Positions 21,881-33,593 are shown, counted from the stretch's first letter. The stretch: 64,000 nt of DNA from Aspidapion aeneum (GCA_963576565.1 OY755042.1:6348372-6412371), one strand, 5' to 3'. Made by a program: numbers and translations. Notes: generated by a model not told the origin, from the sequence alone.

Positions 21881-22408
21881 AGGAGTTTTTTGATTCCCTT
21901 ATATTTTTTCCTCGTGGGTACCCAACTAACCCAACAGCGAATTAAATCGAAAATTTTTTGACGTTTTAATGACAGTATAACTTTTTTTGACAGCAGAAAC
22001 TAGTTTTAATTTATCTATTAAATTTTTATAAATTTCAATTACATAGTTAAGCTGTTTTCTGTATTCTTCGAAAACCACCTTTCTTCTTAAAGCGAAAAAA
22101 CTTTCAACTTTCTGACGCTGCATAAACGCTGCATGGTTATGAATGATGAAGACTCATAAAGCCCGTATAAAAAATTTATAAAAACGCAAAAAAAAACAAT
22201 TTTTTACTATTTATAGTTACACAAAACTTTTGTAAAATTGAATGTACAGTGTTGAGCCTTAAAATGTTAGGTCCGTGGAACTAAAACAAGTAGAAATCAA
22301 CAATTTATATGGCTAAAATTCTTGTTGAAACTTTGACATAAACGAAAAATCGTAAAAATTATAATTTTCTACCACTTGTAGTAGCCCCAACTAACTACAG
22401 AATGGAAG

Positions 22409-22585
22409 TGGGAAGGAAAACAAAATTGTTTTTAAGGTTCTTAACTTCTTTATTTCATTATAGGCCGAAGAAGCCTTGATAATGGAGCCCAGGCTCCGAA
22501 ACGTGTAATAAAGAAGTTAAGAACCTTAAAAACAATTTTGTTTTCCTTCCCATTTACAATGTCTCTTCTGGAGTTTTCTACAGAT
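22409..22585 (+). mobile_element. Penelope-like tail-only insertion
   Basis: It is flanked by exact 'AGAATGGAAG' (22399-22408, 22586-22595). It contains a perfect 45-bp inverted repeat (22409-22453 and 22508-22552) around a 54-base loop. The loop carries 'TTGATAATGGAGCC' and 'GGCTCCGAAACGTG', the same stem-then-GAAACG design as the tail of the Penelope-like element at 41902-42646. No coding sequence. Confidence 0.65.
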
Positions 22586-22773
22586 AGAATGGAAGATTTA
22601 ATATTTTGCATCCTTAAATGGCATTTTTATGCTATTACAATAAGTAGAAAATAATGATACATGAAAAATTAATACATTTTTTTTCTACCACTTGTAGGAG
22701 CCTAAAGTTTAATTAAAAAATTAAACTATAATATTCTACCTTAGGAGAAACTAACATCTAAACGGCTGAGAAC

Positions 22774-23963
22774 CATTGGCGTAGCTAGGGGGGCCAGGGG
22801 GGGCCTGGCCCCCCCTGAATTCCCTCAGGCCCCCCCTAAGATATTTTAGGCCTCCTCTACCAACTACTAGTAAAAGAACATGACTCTGAAAATACATACT
22901 TTTCTATTATTATTCGGGAAATATTCAAACAAAATAGGTGCATTAAAATTTAAAATCATTCAGATAATGTTTACATTTCAGGAAAAAGCCCTTATCTTGC
23001 GGAATTAGGCTTTTTCTCTTTAAATTATCGGTAACTTTTCTGCACTTATGCAATTTCCCGAAAATATTTTTTAAATTTAAACATAATTATGCATATTGAA
23101 TATTTCATACATATTGGCGACATCTTGTAAAATATTATAGAAGTGTAAGTTAAATTTCGCATTTAATAAAGACAGCGACCTTTGCCCCTCTGATTCCGAA
23201 ATCGGGTTGTAGATGTCGTAAGGTTATAAAAGACCTTTTTAAACTGTTTTTCTAAAATAAATATAATAATCTTTTTAGTTTTTTTGAGGTTAGCGTTTAG
23301 TGTCTTATGGAAATTTTCCGATTTTGGTGACAATTTCATAACCATTTTCATATTAAGTTTTCCCACGTTGTTAAATGGAATAAATTCGTCGAGCAATACC
23401 GGGAAATTTTTAATATTAATACTTCTACTCTAAGAGCAGAAATGACCGTATTAAAGAATTGTATTTTTCGGATAAATCAAACTGTTGGTCATGATTCTAT
23501 CAAACAACATATAGCAGAAAACACCTATCCAAAACTTTTTAAAGTTGCGAGTATTCTTCCAATTTCAAGTGCAACTTGCGAGAGGTCTTTCTCTGCCATG
23601 AGGAGAGTTTTTAATTGGCTTAGAACAACTATGACTCAAGAGAAACACTCAGGTTTGTCATTGTTATTCATAGAAAAAGATGTTGTGGTCGACTTAGACA
23701 GTGTGGTAGACGCTTTCAGTCAGCGACGTAGAAAACTTTCTTTGTAGAATTGCTGAATTACATACTTCCTGTGTATACATATAAATAAGTTGGTAAATGT
23801 ATTATTAAATTTGTTATATTAAAATATTAGAGCATTTAATGCGCGTATTTTTTTTTTATTCATTGCACACTTTGCACGACTCTTTAAAACCTATGTTTGC
23901 TTTTTGTTCAAGATAGACCCGAGCCACGGCCCCCCCTGAAAAGCAAGGCTAGCTACGCCAATG
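22774..23963 (+). mobile_element. hAT element, copy 1 (1190 bp, internally deleted)
   Basis: Tips 'CATTGGCGTAGCTAG' and 'CTAGCTACGCCAATG' are flanked by exact 'CTGAGAAC' (22766-22773, 23964-23971). GC-rich runs lie just inside the tips. It retains only the 3' end of a hAT transposase gene. Copy 2 is 2.5 kb downstream. Confidence 0.9.
23442..23747 (+). pseudogene. hAT transposase C-terminal dimerisation domain
   Basis: The 101-codon frame contains the hAT dimerisation motif: 'YPKLFKVASILPISSATCER', followed by 'SFSAMRRV', 'LRTTM' and 'LSLLFIE'. It ends in TAG just inside the right GC-rich tip. The frame is open upstream but without the catalytic DDE part, so the protein is a remnant of about one sixth of a full transposase. 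Its minus-strand shadow (23396-23163) is conserved in copy 2 only because the two DNA copies are nearly identical. Confidence 0.8.
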
Positions 23964-24439
23964 CTGAGAACCTATTGCTACCCAAACTGTAAAGCACAAT
24001 GAAAACTAAATGAAAAATTGATAAAATTTTAATTTTCTTTCACTTGTGGTAGCCCAAAATTGCTATAAAATAAAAGAATAAAATATTTTACATTCTAAAC
24101 TGTTATTTCATTAAAGTACTACAATAAGTAGAATTTAAGCTAACTGATGCTGAAGCTGCGATGAAACTAAATTGGTTCATGAACTTAAGTATATGAAAAT
24201 TAAACAAAGAAAATTCCCAACTATTCATGTTGTAGTCATATAAATATTATAATCTATAATCTTTGATATAAATAATAAATCAGCTTTTAGTTTTTAATTT
24301 AGGTAGGTATAGTGACAAAATATTAGTTGCCATAGTAACTTAATAATTAAGTCAATCAAAACTGTCTATGTTTTGCTGATGTCTTTTAGAAGAAAAAATT
24401 GGCATTGTTGTGAGTCAAAAAATCTGAGGGCACGGCAGT

Positions 24440-25660
24440 GCCCCGCCAAGTTCGCGCGCCGTAACCATATTTTCTGGAAACATTTCAGCCGATATTTGAC
24501 CTACCTAAAACTCTACTTCCGATGGAGCTAAGAATCTCAAACTTTGCACAGTCGTAGATCTCCATGGAATTAACAACCCCTCCAAGTTTCATGGAATTCC
24601 ATAAAGTAGTAAAGTAGTTACGAAATTTCAAAAAACGTCGAAATTGCCACTCACTCACTGACTCACTCACTCACTCATGTATAGATCATCAATATTCTAC
24701 TCTACTTCCAGACATGCTACAAAGCTGAAATTTGGCACACTGATAGAAATTATGACCAAACCCCTGGAAAAAATCAAAAAACCCCAAAATTTTAATTTAC
24801 TCCCCTCCCCTATACATTTAAAGTTATGTAAAATTAGCATCGCCCACTTCCAGAAATGCTAGAGAGTTGAGCTTTGGCAGACTGATAGGAACCATGAAAA
24901 AACTATAGGAAAAAATCAAAAAACCCCAAAATTTTAATTTACTCGCCTCCCCTATACATTTAAAGTAATGTAAAAGTAGCATTGCCCACTTCCAGAAATG
25001 CTAGAGAGTTGAGCTTTGGCAGACTGATAGGAACTATGATAAAACTATAAGAAAAAATTAAAACACCCCAAAATTCTAATTTACTTCCCTCCCCTATAAA
25101 TGTAAAGTTAAGTAAAAATAACATTGCTTACTTCCAGACATACTAGAGAGCTGAGCTTTGGAAGACCGATAGTAACTATGATAAAGTTATAGAAAAAAAT
25201 TAAAACACCCCAAAATTCTAATTTACTTCCTTCCCCTATAAATGTAAAGTTATGTAAACGTAACACTGCCCACTTCCAGAAACGCTAGAGAGCTGAACTT
25301 TTTAAGACTGAAAGACAATATGATAAAACTATATGAAAAAATTTAAAAACACCAACATTTCAATTTACTTCCCTCTCCTATAAATGTAAATTTATATAAA
25401 ACTAACATTGCCCACTTCCAGAAACGCTAGAGAGCTGAGTATTGGAATGCTGATAGGAACTATGATAAAACTATAGGACAAAATTTAAAAACACGACAAT
25501 TTTAATTTATTTCCGTCCCCTATACATGTAAAGTTATGTAAAAGTATACATTGTGTACTTTCAGAAACGCTAGAGAGCTGAGCTTTGGAAGGCTGATAGG
25601 AACTACGATAAAACCATGAAAAAAATTAAAAAATCTCAAAAATTTAAGTAAGGCATTGCA
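24440..25660. repeat. 142-bp tandem array with leader
   Basis: A leader shared with 17460-17830 ('CTTTGCACAGTCGTAGATCT', 'GTCGAAATTGCCACTCACTC', then ACTC microsatellite) is followed by seven head-to-tail units. The word 'ACTTCCAGA' falls at 24704, 24846, 24988, 25130, 25272, 25414 and 25557, a constant spacing of 142 (last 143). Each unit holds 'CCCAAAATTTTAATTTAC' and 'CCCTATAAATGTAAAGTTA'. No protein function is evident. Confidence 0.9.
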
Positions 25661-25740
25661 AAAGTTTTGAACAATATTTCGCATATTTTACCACTTTAAC
25701 AATTAAGTATTTTCCAATTCCTTTAAAAAAGAAGTGAAAT

Positions 25741-26109
25741 CATAACAAAAACATTTCGTGTAAAAAAAAAGCCAAGTACGCGAAAATGGCATTCCGTAAA
25801 AAGAATTGAGATAAAGGTAAAGCCAAGTTCTCCAATACAAATTTCAAAATGAAAGGTTTTTACTAGTTTGGAAATATTTTTCTAAACTTGGCTATTACGG
25901 CTGTAAATGACTTTTAGGCACAGTGCTAAATTGAACATAAAGAAGTTTGGCTGTAATAGCAAAGTTTAAAAAAATATTTCCAAACTAGTAAGAACCTTTC
26001 ATTTTGAAATTTGTATTGGAGAACTTGGCTTTACTTTTATCTCAATTCTTTTTACGGAATGCCATTTTCGCGTACTTGGCTTTTTTTTACATGAAATGTT
26101 TTTGTTATG
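25741..26109. mobile_element. Long foldback element (369 bp)
   Basis: Inverted arms of about 160 bases start 'CATAACAAAAACATTTCGTG', with only about 40 bases of loop. RNA or single-stranded DNA would form one long hairpin. Related to 19302-19592. Confidence 0.85.
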
Positions 26110-26169
26110 AAAAATTAATTCAATTTTTAAACATAATTTGGTATGGAATTTTTTTACCGAATACCACGC

Positions 26170-26297
26170 GAGGTCAAATTAAATCCGGAAATTTTTTCTT
26201 GCTAATGAATATTTTTGGAAAATTATCTTCTTCGACTGGGGATAATTTTCAAAATATTCATTAGCTTGAAAAAATTTCCGGAATAATTTAACCTCTA
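26170..26297. repeat. Palindromic MITE (about 128 bp)
   Basis: Arms run 'GAGGTCAAATTAAATCCGG', 'AAATTTTTTC', then 'GCTAATGAATATTTT', and are inverted on the right ('GAAAAAATTTCCGG', 'TTTAACCTC'). Loop about 10 bases. Confidence 0.75.
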
Positions 26298-26437
26298 GTG
26301 AACATTTGCGTGTTTCGTGATTTTTTTGGTTTATTTGTGTTGCTCAGAAATCTCTTTTAACACACTTTATCGACTGCTTCGGGGGGGGGGATTGACCCCC
26401 CTCCCCTTTAGGTACGACCTTGAATTTAGAAGACAAC

Positions 26438-27616
26438 CATTGGTGTAGCTAGGGGGCCAGGGGGGCCTGAAGTCCCTCAGCCCCCCCTAAGATATTTTAG
26501 GCCTCCCCTACCGACGAGTAAAAGAACATGACGCTGAAAATACATACTTTTCTATTATTATTCGGGAAATATTCAAACAAAATAGGTGCATTAAAATTTA
26601 AAATCATTCAGATAATGTTTACATTTCAGGAAAAAGCCCTTGTCTTGCGAAATTACGCTTTTTCTCTTTAAATTATCGGTAACCTTTCTGCACTTATGCA
26701 ATTTCCCGAAAATATTTTTTAAATTTAAACATAATTATGGATATTGAATATTTTATACATATTGGCGACATCTTGTAAAATATTATAGAAGTGTAAGTTA
26801 AATTTCGCATTTAATAAAGACAGCGACCTTTGCCCCTCTGTTTCCGAAATCGGGTTGTAGATGTCGTAAGGTTATACAAGACCTTTTTAAACTGTTTTTC
26901 TAAAATAAATATAATAATCTTTTTAGTTTTTTTGAGGTTAGCGTTTAGTGTCTTATGAAAATTTTCCGATTTTGGTGACAATTTCATAACCATTTTCATA
27001 TTAAGTTTTCCCACGTCGTTAAATGGAATAAATTCGTCGAGCAATACCGGGAAATTTTTAATATTAATACTTCTACTCTAAGAGCAGAAATTTTTAAAGA
27101 ATTGTATTTTTCGGTGAAATCAAACTGTTGGTCATGATTCTATCAAACAACATATAGCAGAAAACACCTATCCAAACCTCTACCAACTTTTTAAAGTTGC
27201 GAGTATTCTTCCAATTTCAAGTGCAACTTGCGAGAGGTCTTTCTCTACCATGAGGAGAGTTTTTATTTGGCTTAGAACAACTATGATTCAAGAGAGACAC
27301 TCAGGTTTGTCATTGTTATTCATAGAAAAAGATGTTGAGGTCGACTTAGACAGTGTGGTAGACGCTTTCAGTCAGCGACGTAGAAAACTTTCTTTGTAGA
27401 ATTGCTGAATTACATACTTCCTGTGTATACATATAAATAAGTTGGTAAATGTATTATTAAATTTGTTATATTAAAATATTAGAACATTTAATGCGCGTAT
27501 TTTTTTTTTATTCATTGCACACTTTGCACGACTCTTTAAAACCTATGTTTGCTTTTTGTTCAAGATAGACCGGGGCCACGGCCCCCCCCTGAAAAGCAAG
27601 GCTAGCTACGCCAATG
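26438..27616 (+). mobile_element. hAT element, copy 2 (1179 bp)
   Basis: Nearly identical to 22774-23963, with its own exact target duplication 'AAGACAAC' (26430-26437, 27617-27624), so it is an independent insertion rather than part of a segmental duplication. The transposase remnant has small indels at about 27090 and 27180 that break the frame retained in copy 1. Confidence 0.9.
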
Positions 27617-28194
27617 AAGACAACCTAAATAAATGTAAATCTACAAACAAAACTTTTCTTCTTACCTATCTAATTTGCACAATAAGATTCTTTACTACAT
27701 GAAGACGAATCACAAAGTGTATATTATTAAAGTACTATGTGGGTCATAAATCGCACCGCGCCACTAAATTACACAATAGAAACAACCGGAATTTTACCGA
27801 TGCATGTAAGGGTAAACGTAACTTTTGACGATCCACACAAAATTAACAGAATTTGGTAAAGTCGCGCTTCTTACGCAGTTGTATTCGCATGAAATTTTTA
27901 AACTTTTACGGTGGGAAAAATGCTTACCTTGACCACATAACCCTCGGCCGGAGGAACTTTTAGACCGGTCAATAAATCGATTGCTATAAATAACTTTGTC
28001 ATCAGTTTGTTGGTTTTTACGAAAACAAATAAGTGGTTTAATTCAAAATAAATAAGACTTACCTACAATGTCGAAGTCTAGAAAGAATCTTTATGACTTT
28101 TTAATTTCCTCTACAAGTATTTTAAGTGTTCGTGCTTAATTGACATGTTCGAATTTTCAAAAATAATTATGAATTTAGGCGTTTCCATCGAATT

Positions 28195-29445
28195 TTGAAA
28201 AAAGCTGGCGAAAACGGCTCCGTTACAAAACAGCGCTATACAAAATGGCGCGGAAAAAAAAAGGCCCGGCGACAAATTAGCGCGGAATAAAATAGCGTCG
28301 GCACAAAATAGCGTCGGTACAAAATAGCGCCGGTACAAAATAGCGCGGATCAAAATAGCGGCGGTAACAAATAGCGGTACTACAAAATAGCGCATTTTGT
28401 AGGGGCGCTGTTTTGTATAAATACTTTTTTATCGAACGCCGTTTTATCGAATATTTGGTTTGATTCGGTTATGGCATATATACTTCAAATAAGAGGTTTC
28501 TTCTAACATATTTTTTCAAAAAAAAACTTTCCTGACTTCTTTCCCGGGATCCTAGAGGGTGTGAATCCGAACCAAACTGAACCGAACAAAACTCGGTTCG
28601 GTTCGGATTTATACCCTCTAGGATCCGTGGAAAGAAGTCAAACAGCGCTATACAAAATAGCGCCGGTACAAAATAGCGCGGAACAAAATAGCGGCGGTAA
28701 AAAATAGCGGTATTACAAAATAGCGCATTTTGTAGGGGCGCTGTTTTGTATAAATACATTTTTATCGAATGCCGTTTTATCGAATATTTGGTTTGATTCG
28801 GTTGTGGCATATATAAGAGGTTTCTTCTAACATATTTTTTCAAAAATAAACTTTCCTGACTTCTTTCCCGGGATCCTAGAGGGTGTGAATCCGAACCAAA
28901 CTGAACCGAACAAAACTCGGTTCGGTTCGGATTTACACCCTCTAGGATCCGGGGAAAGAAGTCAAACAGCGCTATACAAAATAGCGCCGGTACAAAATAG
29001 CGCGGAACAAAATAGCAGCGGTAAAAAATAGCGGTATTACAAAATAGCGCATTTTGTAGGGGCGCTGTTTTGTATAAATACATTTTTATCGAATGCCGTT
29101 TTATCGAATATTTGGTTTGATTCGGTTGTGGCATATATACTTCGACTAAGAGGTTTCTTCTAACATGTTTTTTCAAAAAAAAACTTTCCTGACTCTTTCC
29201 CGGGATCCTAGAGGGTGTGAATCCGAACCGAACAGAACCGGCCAGCATATTTTTTCAAAAAAAAGCTTCCCTGACTTCTTTCCCGGGATCCTAGAGGGTG
29301 TGAATCCGAACCAAACTGAACCGAACAAAACTCGGTTCGGTTCGGATTCACACCCTCTAGGATCCGGGGAAAGAAGTCAGGGAAGTTTTTCTTTTGAAAA
29401 AATATGTTGGTATAGCTAAAATATAGCGCATACAAAATAGCGCAT
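28195..29445. repeat. Tandem array of 324-333 bp units with ACAAAATAGCGC minisatellite
   Basis: Units starting 'GAGGTTTCTTCTAACAT' at 28493, 28817 and 29150 each contain a foldback core ('GGATCCTAGAGGGTGTGAAT', GGTTCGG pentamers, then the inverse). Each also has a run of about 16-base repeats of the type 'CGGTACAAAATAGCGC'. Periods of 324 and 333 are multiples of three, which alone produces the 259-codon minus-strand frame at 29248-28469. Confidence 0.85.
29242..29410. repeat. GGTTCGG/TAGGATCC foldback element
   Basis: Arms run from 'CAGCATATTTTTTC' through 'CCCTGACTTCTTTCCCGGG' and 'GGATCCTAGAGGGTGTGAAT', and are repeated in inverse on the right to 'AAAATATGTTGG'. Shorter copies are inside the preceding tandem units; a longer one is at 62219-62575. 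Confidence 0.75.
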
Positions 29446-29564
29446 TTCGGTTCGGTTTGGATTGGTTTGAATCGGATTCGATATTTTGTATTTTAGATAT
29501 TGTGCTATTCGATATTTTAAAGTTTCAATATTTTGTTGTTTTGATATTTTGCAGTTTCGATTTT

Positions 29565-29775
29565 TTGCGCTATTTTGTATCGGCGCTATTTTGTACCGGC
29601 GCTATTTTGTACCGGCGCTATTTTGTCCCGGCGCTATTCTATACCGGTGCTATTTTGTCCCGCGACATTTTGTCCCACGCCATTTTGTCCCGCGCCATTT
29701 TGTCCCGCGCCATTTTGTCCAGCGCTATTTTGTAGGGGCGCTATTTTGTCCCGCGCCATTTTGTACTGCAGCCCC
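29565..29775. repeat. GCGCTATTTTGT minisatellite, inverse orientation
   Basis: About a dozen units of 'GGCGCTATTTTGTACC' and variants (GCGCCATTTTGTCCC). It is the inverse of the word repeated at 28.2-29.1 kb, so the 1.6-kb region has an overall inverted layout. Three overlapping frames here are artefacts of the period. Confidence 0.85.
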
Positions 29776-30210
29776 TCAGCGCCGTTTTAATATTTTTTAA
29801 TCTACTACTAAGTACATATTATATTCCCTGTATTTGATATCCTGTAAAGAAACCCAGGGCGTGCGTGGAAACTTCCCAGGTAGCACAAGTTATCTTAAAG
29901 ATATCTTATTTATATCTTGTTTACATTTGAATGATTCTAGACCTTTATAAGTTATCTTTAAGACATCTTATTCAACATGTTTTAAAATAGGTACATCTTA
30001 AAGATATTATTTTTAACGTAAATTACGACATTTTTATTGTAGGTATGCTGTTTTTAGTTTTTAAAAATAATAAAGTAAAAAAGAACTCGTTTTCGTTAAG
30101 CGGAGTTTAACCAGTTTGTCGTACCTACAAGTGGTCAGCCTACCAGTGAACTATCCCAAGTCCAAGGTTAGAAGGCGTTTATACACAAATTATTTTCCAG
30201 TAACCAGTAC

Positions 30211-31707
30211 CTACATAGCACAATCAAGTGTTATTAAACACGTAAAAATCGCGTGAGATAAAAAAACGTTAATTTTAAAAGCTGCTAGAAAATAACGTTT
30301 ATTTCATTTATGAAAAAAAGGTTAATAGGTCATTTATTCACGTTATAAAAAATAACGTTGCTAAAAACGGCGTTGTAATAACGCCAATATCAAATCAAAA
30401 CAGCAATGTTTTTACGTTATTTTATCAACGTCAAAATCACATTAGGTTCGCGCCTTTTCTACACGATTTGCATGGCTTTTCTACCAAATATTTTTGAGAT
30501 TTTACTAAAAGCAGCGCCAGTGGCGTATATAAGGGGGGGCCTGGGGGTCCCGGGCCCCCCTCCCCCCGAAGCTAAGATTTTTTTTAGATATTTTCCACAT
30601 ATTTTATGAATACAAACATAAAATAGCATAAAATACGGCCTTATGAGGTCTCGGCCTCCCCCCCCCCGAAACTGTATTGGGCCCCCCCGAAACTTTTTTC
30701 CATATACGCCACTGAGCAGCGCCATTTATTGGCGACATGTTTCACTTCGACAAAATCTATCCAACAGTCCTTTGGACTCATTATTAACCTGATAAAGTCA
30801 CATTAATAATGTCTGAAAGTGTTTAATGTTAAAAAATCTTGTTAAGCTTTAAAAAAAACATATTGTATGTTAGCTCCCGCTAAATTTCGAGGTTGTTTGT
30901 AAATTTTAAAACCACACAATTGGATGACGGACAGAGTACATTTTTCGCGCATTGGACATGCGCACCAAGAATCAGAGAGATCCTTTTCTACCGCCTCGAG
31001 AAAATGGCGTGTTAATTTACTTTCTCCAACTATTTCAAATTTCTACACTTGAAAGTGCTCGATTTTGGTGTACTGAAGCATAGAATCAGCTACGTGGTGC
31101 CAGCATTAGATCAAGACAGGGGCCCCTTGGAACGTGGAGAAATTGGCTGCAAACTGGTGAGTGCTTTGTTTCTGATTTCCGTTGTGTGGTACCAACAATT
31201 AACCTATGGACCTTAATTATTTCGTGATTTCATATCAATATATTTATGTTTGTTCGCGCTTTCCTTAATTAAAATATATACAGTCCACTGCAGTTATCGT
31301 TTTTCTATCTGCGGGCAAACATTGTATGTATAGAGATTTTGTCTTGCAGTGTTGTAGTCTTAAACTAGTAAACTTTTAAAACTTCCTTTCGCGTCACTTT
31401 TAATTTAAAAAAAAACTTAAAAGTTTTAATCTAGTGGCGTTTTAAAACATGTCGTGGAGGAGTTTTCAAGTGTGAGTTTGGCATATGAAAATAACGAGGC
31501 TAAAAAAGACGTTACACAGCACCAGATACTACAGCAAAAATTACATGTTTTATAGCTTGATTCCTCCTTGTTCTTAAGTTATTAAGCATGTAGATCTAAC
31601 AAACCAAATATTACATGGTGTAAGATTTCTAGTAGAAAATAACTTTATTTTTTTGTTCACGTTAATTTAACGTTGATGTGATTTTCGTGCTATGTAGGTA
31701 GCTACTA
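30211..31707. mobile_element. Element X, copy 2 (inverted, about 1.5 kb)
   Basis: Tips 'ACCTACATAGCAC' and 'GTGCTATGTAGGT' are inverted repeats. The body matches the inverse of 18115-19030 but is longer. It contains the hAT MITE at 30518-30714. There is no ORF of note. Confidence 0.7.
30518..30714. mobile_element. hAT MITE (197 bp) in element X
   Basis: Tips 'CAGTGGCGTATATA' and 'TATACGCCACTG' are flanked by exact 'AGCAGCGC' (30510-30517, 30715-30722). The corresponding site of element X copy 1 (about 18750) is empty. Confidence 0.9.
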
Positions 31708-31919
31708 AACCGTGCTAGTAACTAGCAAGTTTTAATAAAATATAGCTCTTCATGGTTGTATAATTTCGCGTCCAAAATAAAATCAGATAGAAGATGGTAT
31801 ATTAAAATGTTGTGCCAGTGTCTAATTCAAGAAAATGACCTACCTACTTCAGAAAGAAAAATCGTAACTTAAAAAATTGATTAGTAAAAGTTAGTAAAAC
31901 CTTAATTTTAAATGAACTA

Positions 31920-33547
31920 TACAGGGTTTGTCAACGATCGTTTGGCCATTAAAAATATGTGAATTGAAGTAAGATCGCTATTAAAATAAATGGCACTAAG
32001 AGAGATAAGTAGTTTAACGCTGTTGTCAAGTTAGCAATTCAAGAAAATGGTTGTCTTTTCGCGATCTAATGACGTTACTCTTAACGGTTGAGTAGGCCAA
32101 AGACGGCAATTAATAAAATCCAAAAAACACCATGATTTTAATTGCTGTTGCGCCATCTCTTAGATATCATTTGAACTGTATGACTAATAATCAATACTGC
32201 GAATCCGTAATTCTGCTTTTAGTTCAGGCCCTACATCCGAGATTCCAGCCATGTGCTGCGTTTAATGATAGAAGCAACACAATTGGCATGGATAGACATA
32301 AGACTCGCCCGAACATTTTACGAAAGGGAATCAACCCCCCACCCCTGGCAGGGGGTGGTTCACCCCCTTAAACGTGCTTTTTGATAGTTTTTTGCTAATA
32401 ACTCGAAAACAGTCAACTTTTTCAAAAATATTCTAGAAATCATTTTTCAAGCAGATACAATTTCCTTTTTAACGATGTACCCTAGTACCCTTTAACGGCA
32501 GTGGTGCACATTCCATTAGCGTACGTTAAAAGGGGAAATTTTCCAAATATTTTTTTTATCTATTTTTTGTGGTATTTTTTATCCTTAGCACAATCAATGT
32601 TATTTGTTATAAGCCCATTGTATACAGTTAAATAGTTATTAAGCTAGACGTATCTTTTTTTAATAGCCGCACTATGGTCTGAGAGATCAATATTTTGGCC
32701 AAAAATAGACTTTTACAATTAAACTCTCTAATAACTTAAACGCAAATCAGTAAAGAAGTCTAAATTGCTAATATACAAATAAAAAGTATTTTTTATTACC
32801 CCGCACTCTTGCCACTACCATTTTCGTGGTTTATACTGCCTAAAAGCCCTTTCAAAAAGTGTATTATTTTTAATATGATTTGCAGATTACACAGTTGCAC
32901 AAAAAAATATAAGTTGCAAAACTCAGAGGATATACCCCCAGATCCTCCTAATTTTGGTGCATAAAACCGAGTTTCCCATTATTGAATATTCATTCAATTA
33001 TTGAATTTGCCCCTATTAGGACCCCCTGGGGGATAAAATTTGGTCTATGATAAAAATTCAAAATATTATATATACTTTTAAGTATTTTGGTCCGCAGAAC
33101 CAACATCTAACTAGCAGCGGCGTAGCGTGGGGGGGCGCGGGGTGTTCGTCGCCCCCCCCCCCCCCCGCCCCGAGGGTAGTGGCGCCCCAGTGGTGGCCGA
33201 AGCGCCCTCAGCTTTATTAAGTCGGACCGGCAACGGCCAATTGAGTGGGCGCCAAAGGAAACTAACGACATGAAGACCTTTTTTTTTTTTTTTGTCGCAA
33301 GATTTTTCATCAGTTTTCAGAGGCGCCCTTTGTAGCTGTCGCCCCCCCCCGCCCTTTCGGGCACGCTACGCCGCTGCTAACTAAATATCTCAAAAACTGC
33401 ACGATCTATAAACAAAAAACCAAAAAGAAAATGAAACTTTAACACTGTATCTCAAAAACAAGGCAATTGAGGATTTATGTTTATATGAAAATTTTGTCTT
33501 TAAATCACGGAATCCAACCCTTAAATTATGTTACTGAATTTTGAAAC

Positions 33548-33553
<6 letters not shown>
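31920..33553. mobile_element. Possible CAGGGT...ACCCT element, decayed
   Basis: 'TATACAGGGTTTGTCAACG' on the left and 'TTTGAAACACCCTATA' on the right resemble the TA-insertion family ends. The interior carries no recognised ORF and includes the hAT MITE at 33115. Weak: only about ten bases of inverted match. Confidence 0.35.
33115..33376. mobile_element. hAT MITE (262 bp)
   Basis: Tips 'CAGCGGCGTAGCGTG' and 'CACGCTACGCCGCTG' are perfect inverse repeats. Flanks are 'CTAACTAG' and 'CTAACTAA', matching at 7 of 8 bases. C/G homopolymer runs lie inside the tips. Confidence 0.85.

Positions 33554-33590
<37 letters not shown>
33551..33590. repeat. (TA)n microsatellite
   Basis: Twenty TA units abutting the hairpin terminus at 33591. 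Confidence 0.95.

Positions 33591-33593
<3 letters not shown>

Noticed and set aside
22454..22507. Functional hammerhead ribozyme
   Set aside because: The stem and GAAAC are present, but the core reads TTGATAA rather than CTGATGA. Kept only as a hammerhead-like motif.
24690..25660. Regularly spaced repeats as a possible CRISPR array
   Set aside because: The whole 142-bp unit is repeated, there are no unique spacers, and the genome is eukaryotic.
28469..29248. 259-codon minus-strand ORF with internally repeated protein sequence
   Set aside because: It is explained by tandem DNA units whose lengths are multiples of three. The peptide has no family resemblance and changes composition with the minisatellite.
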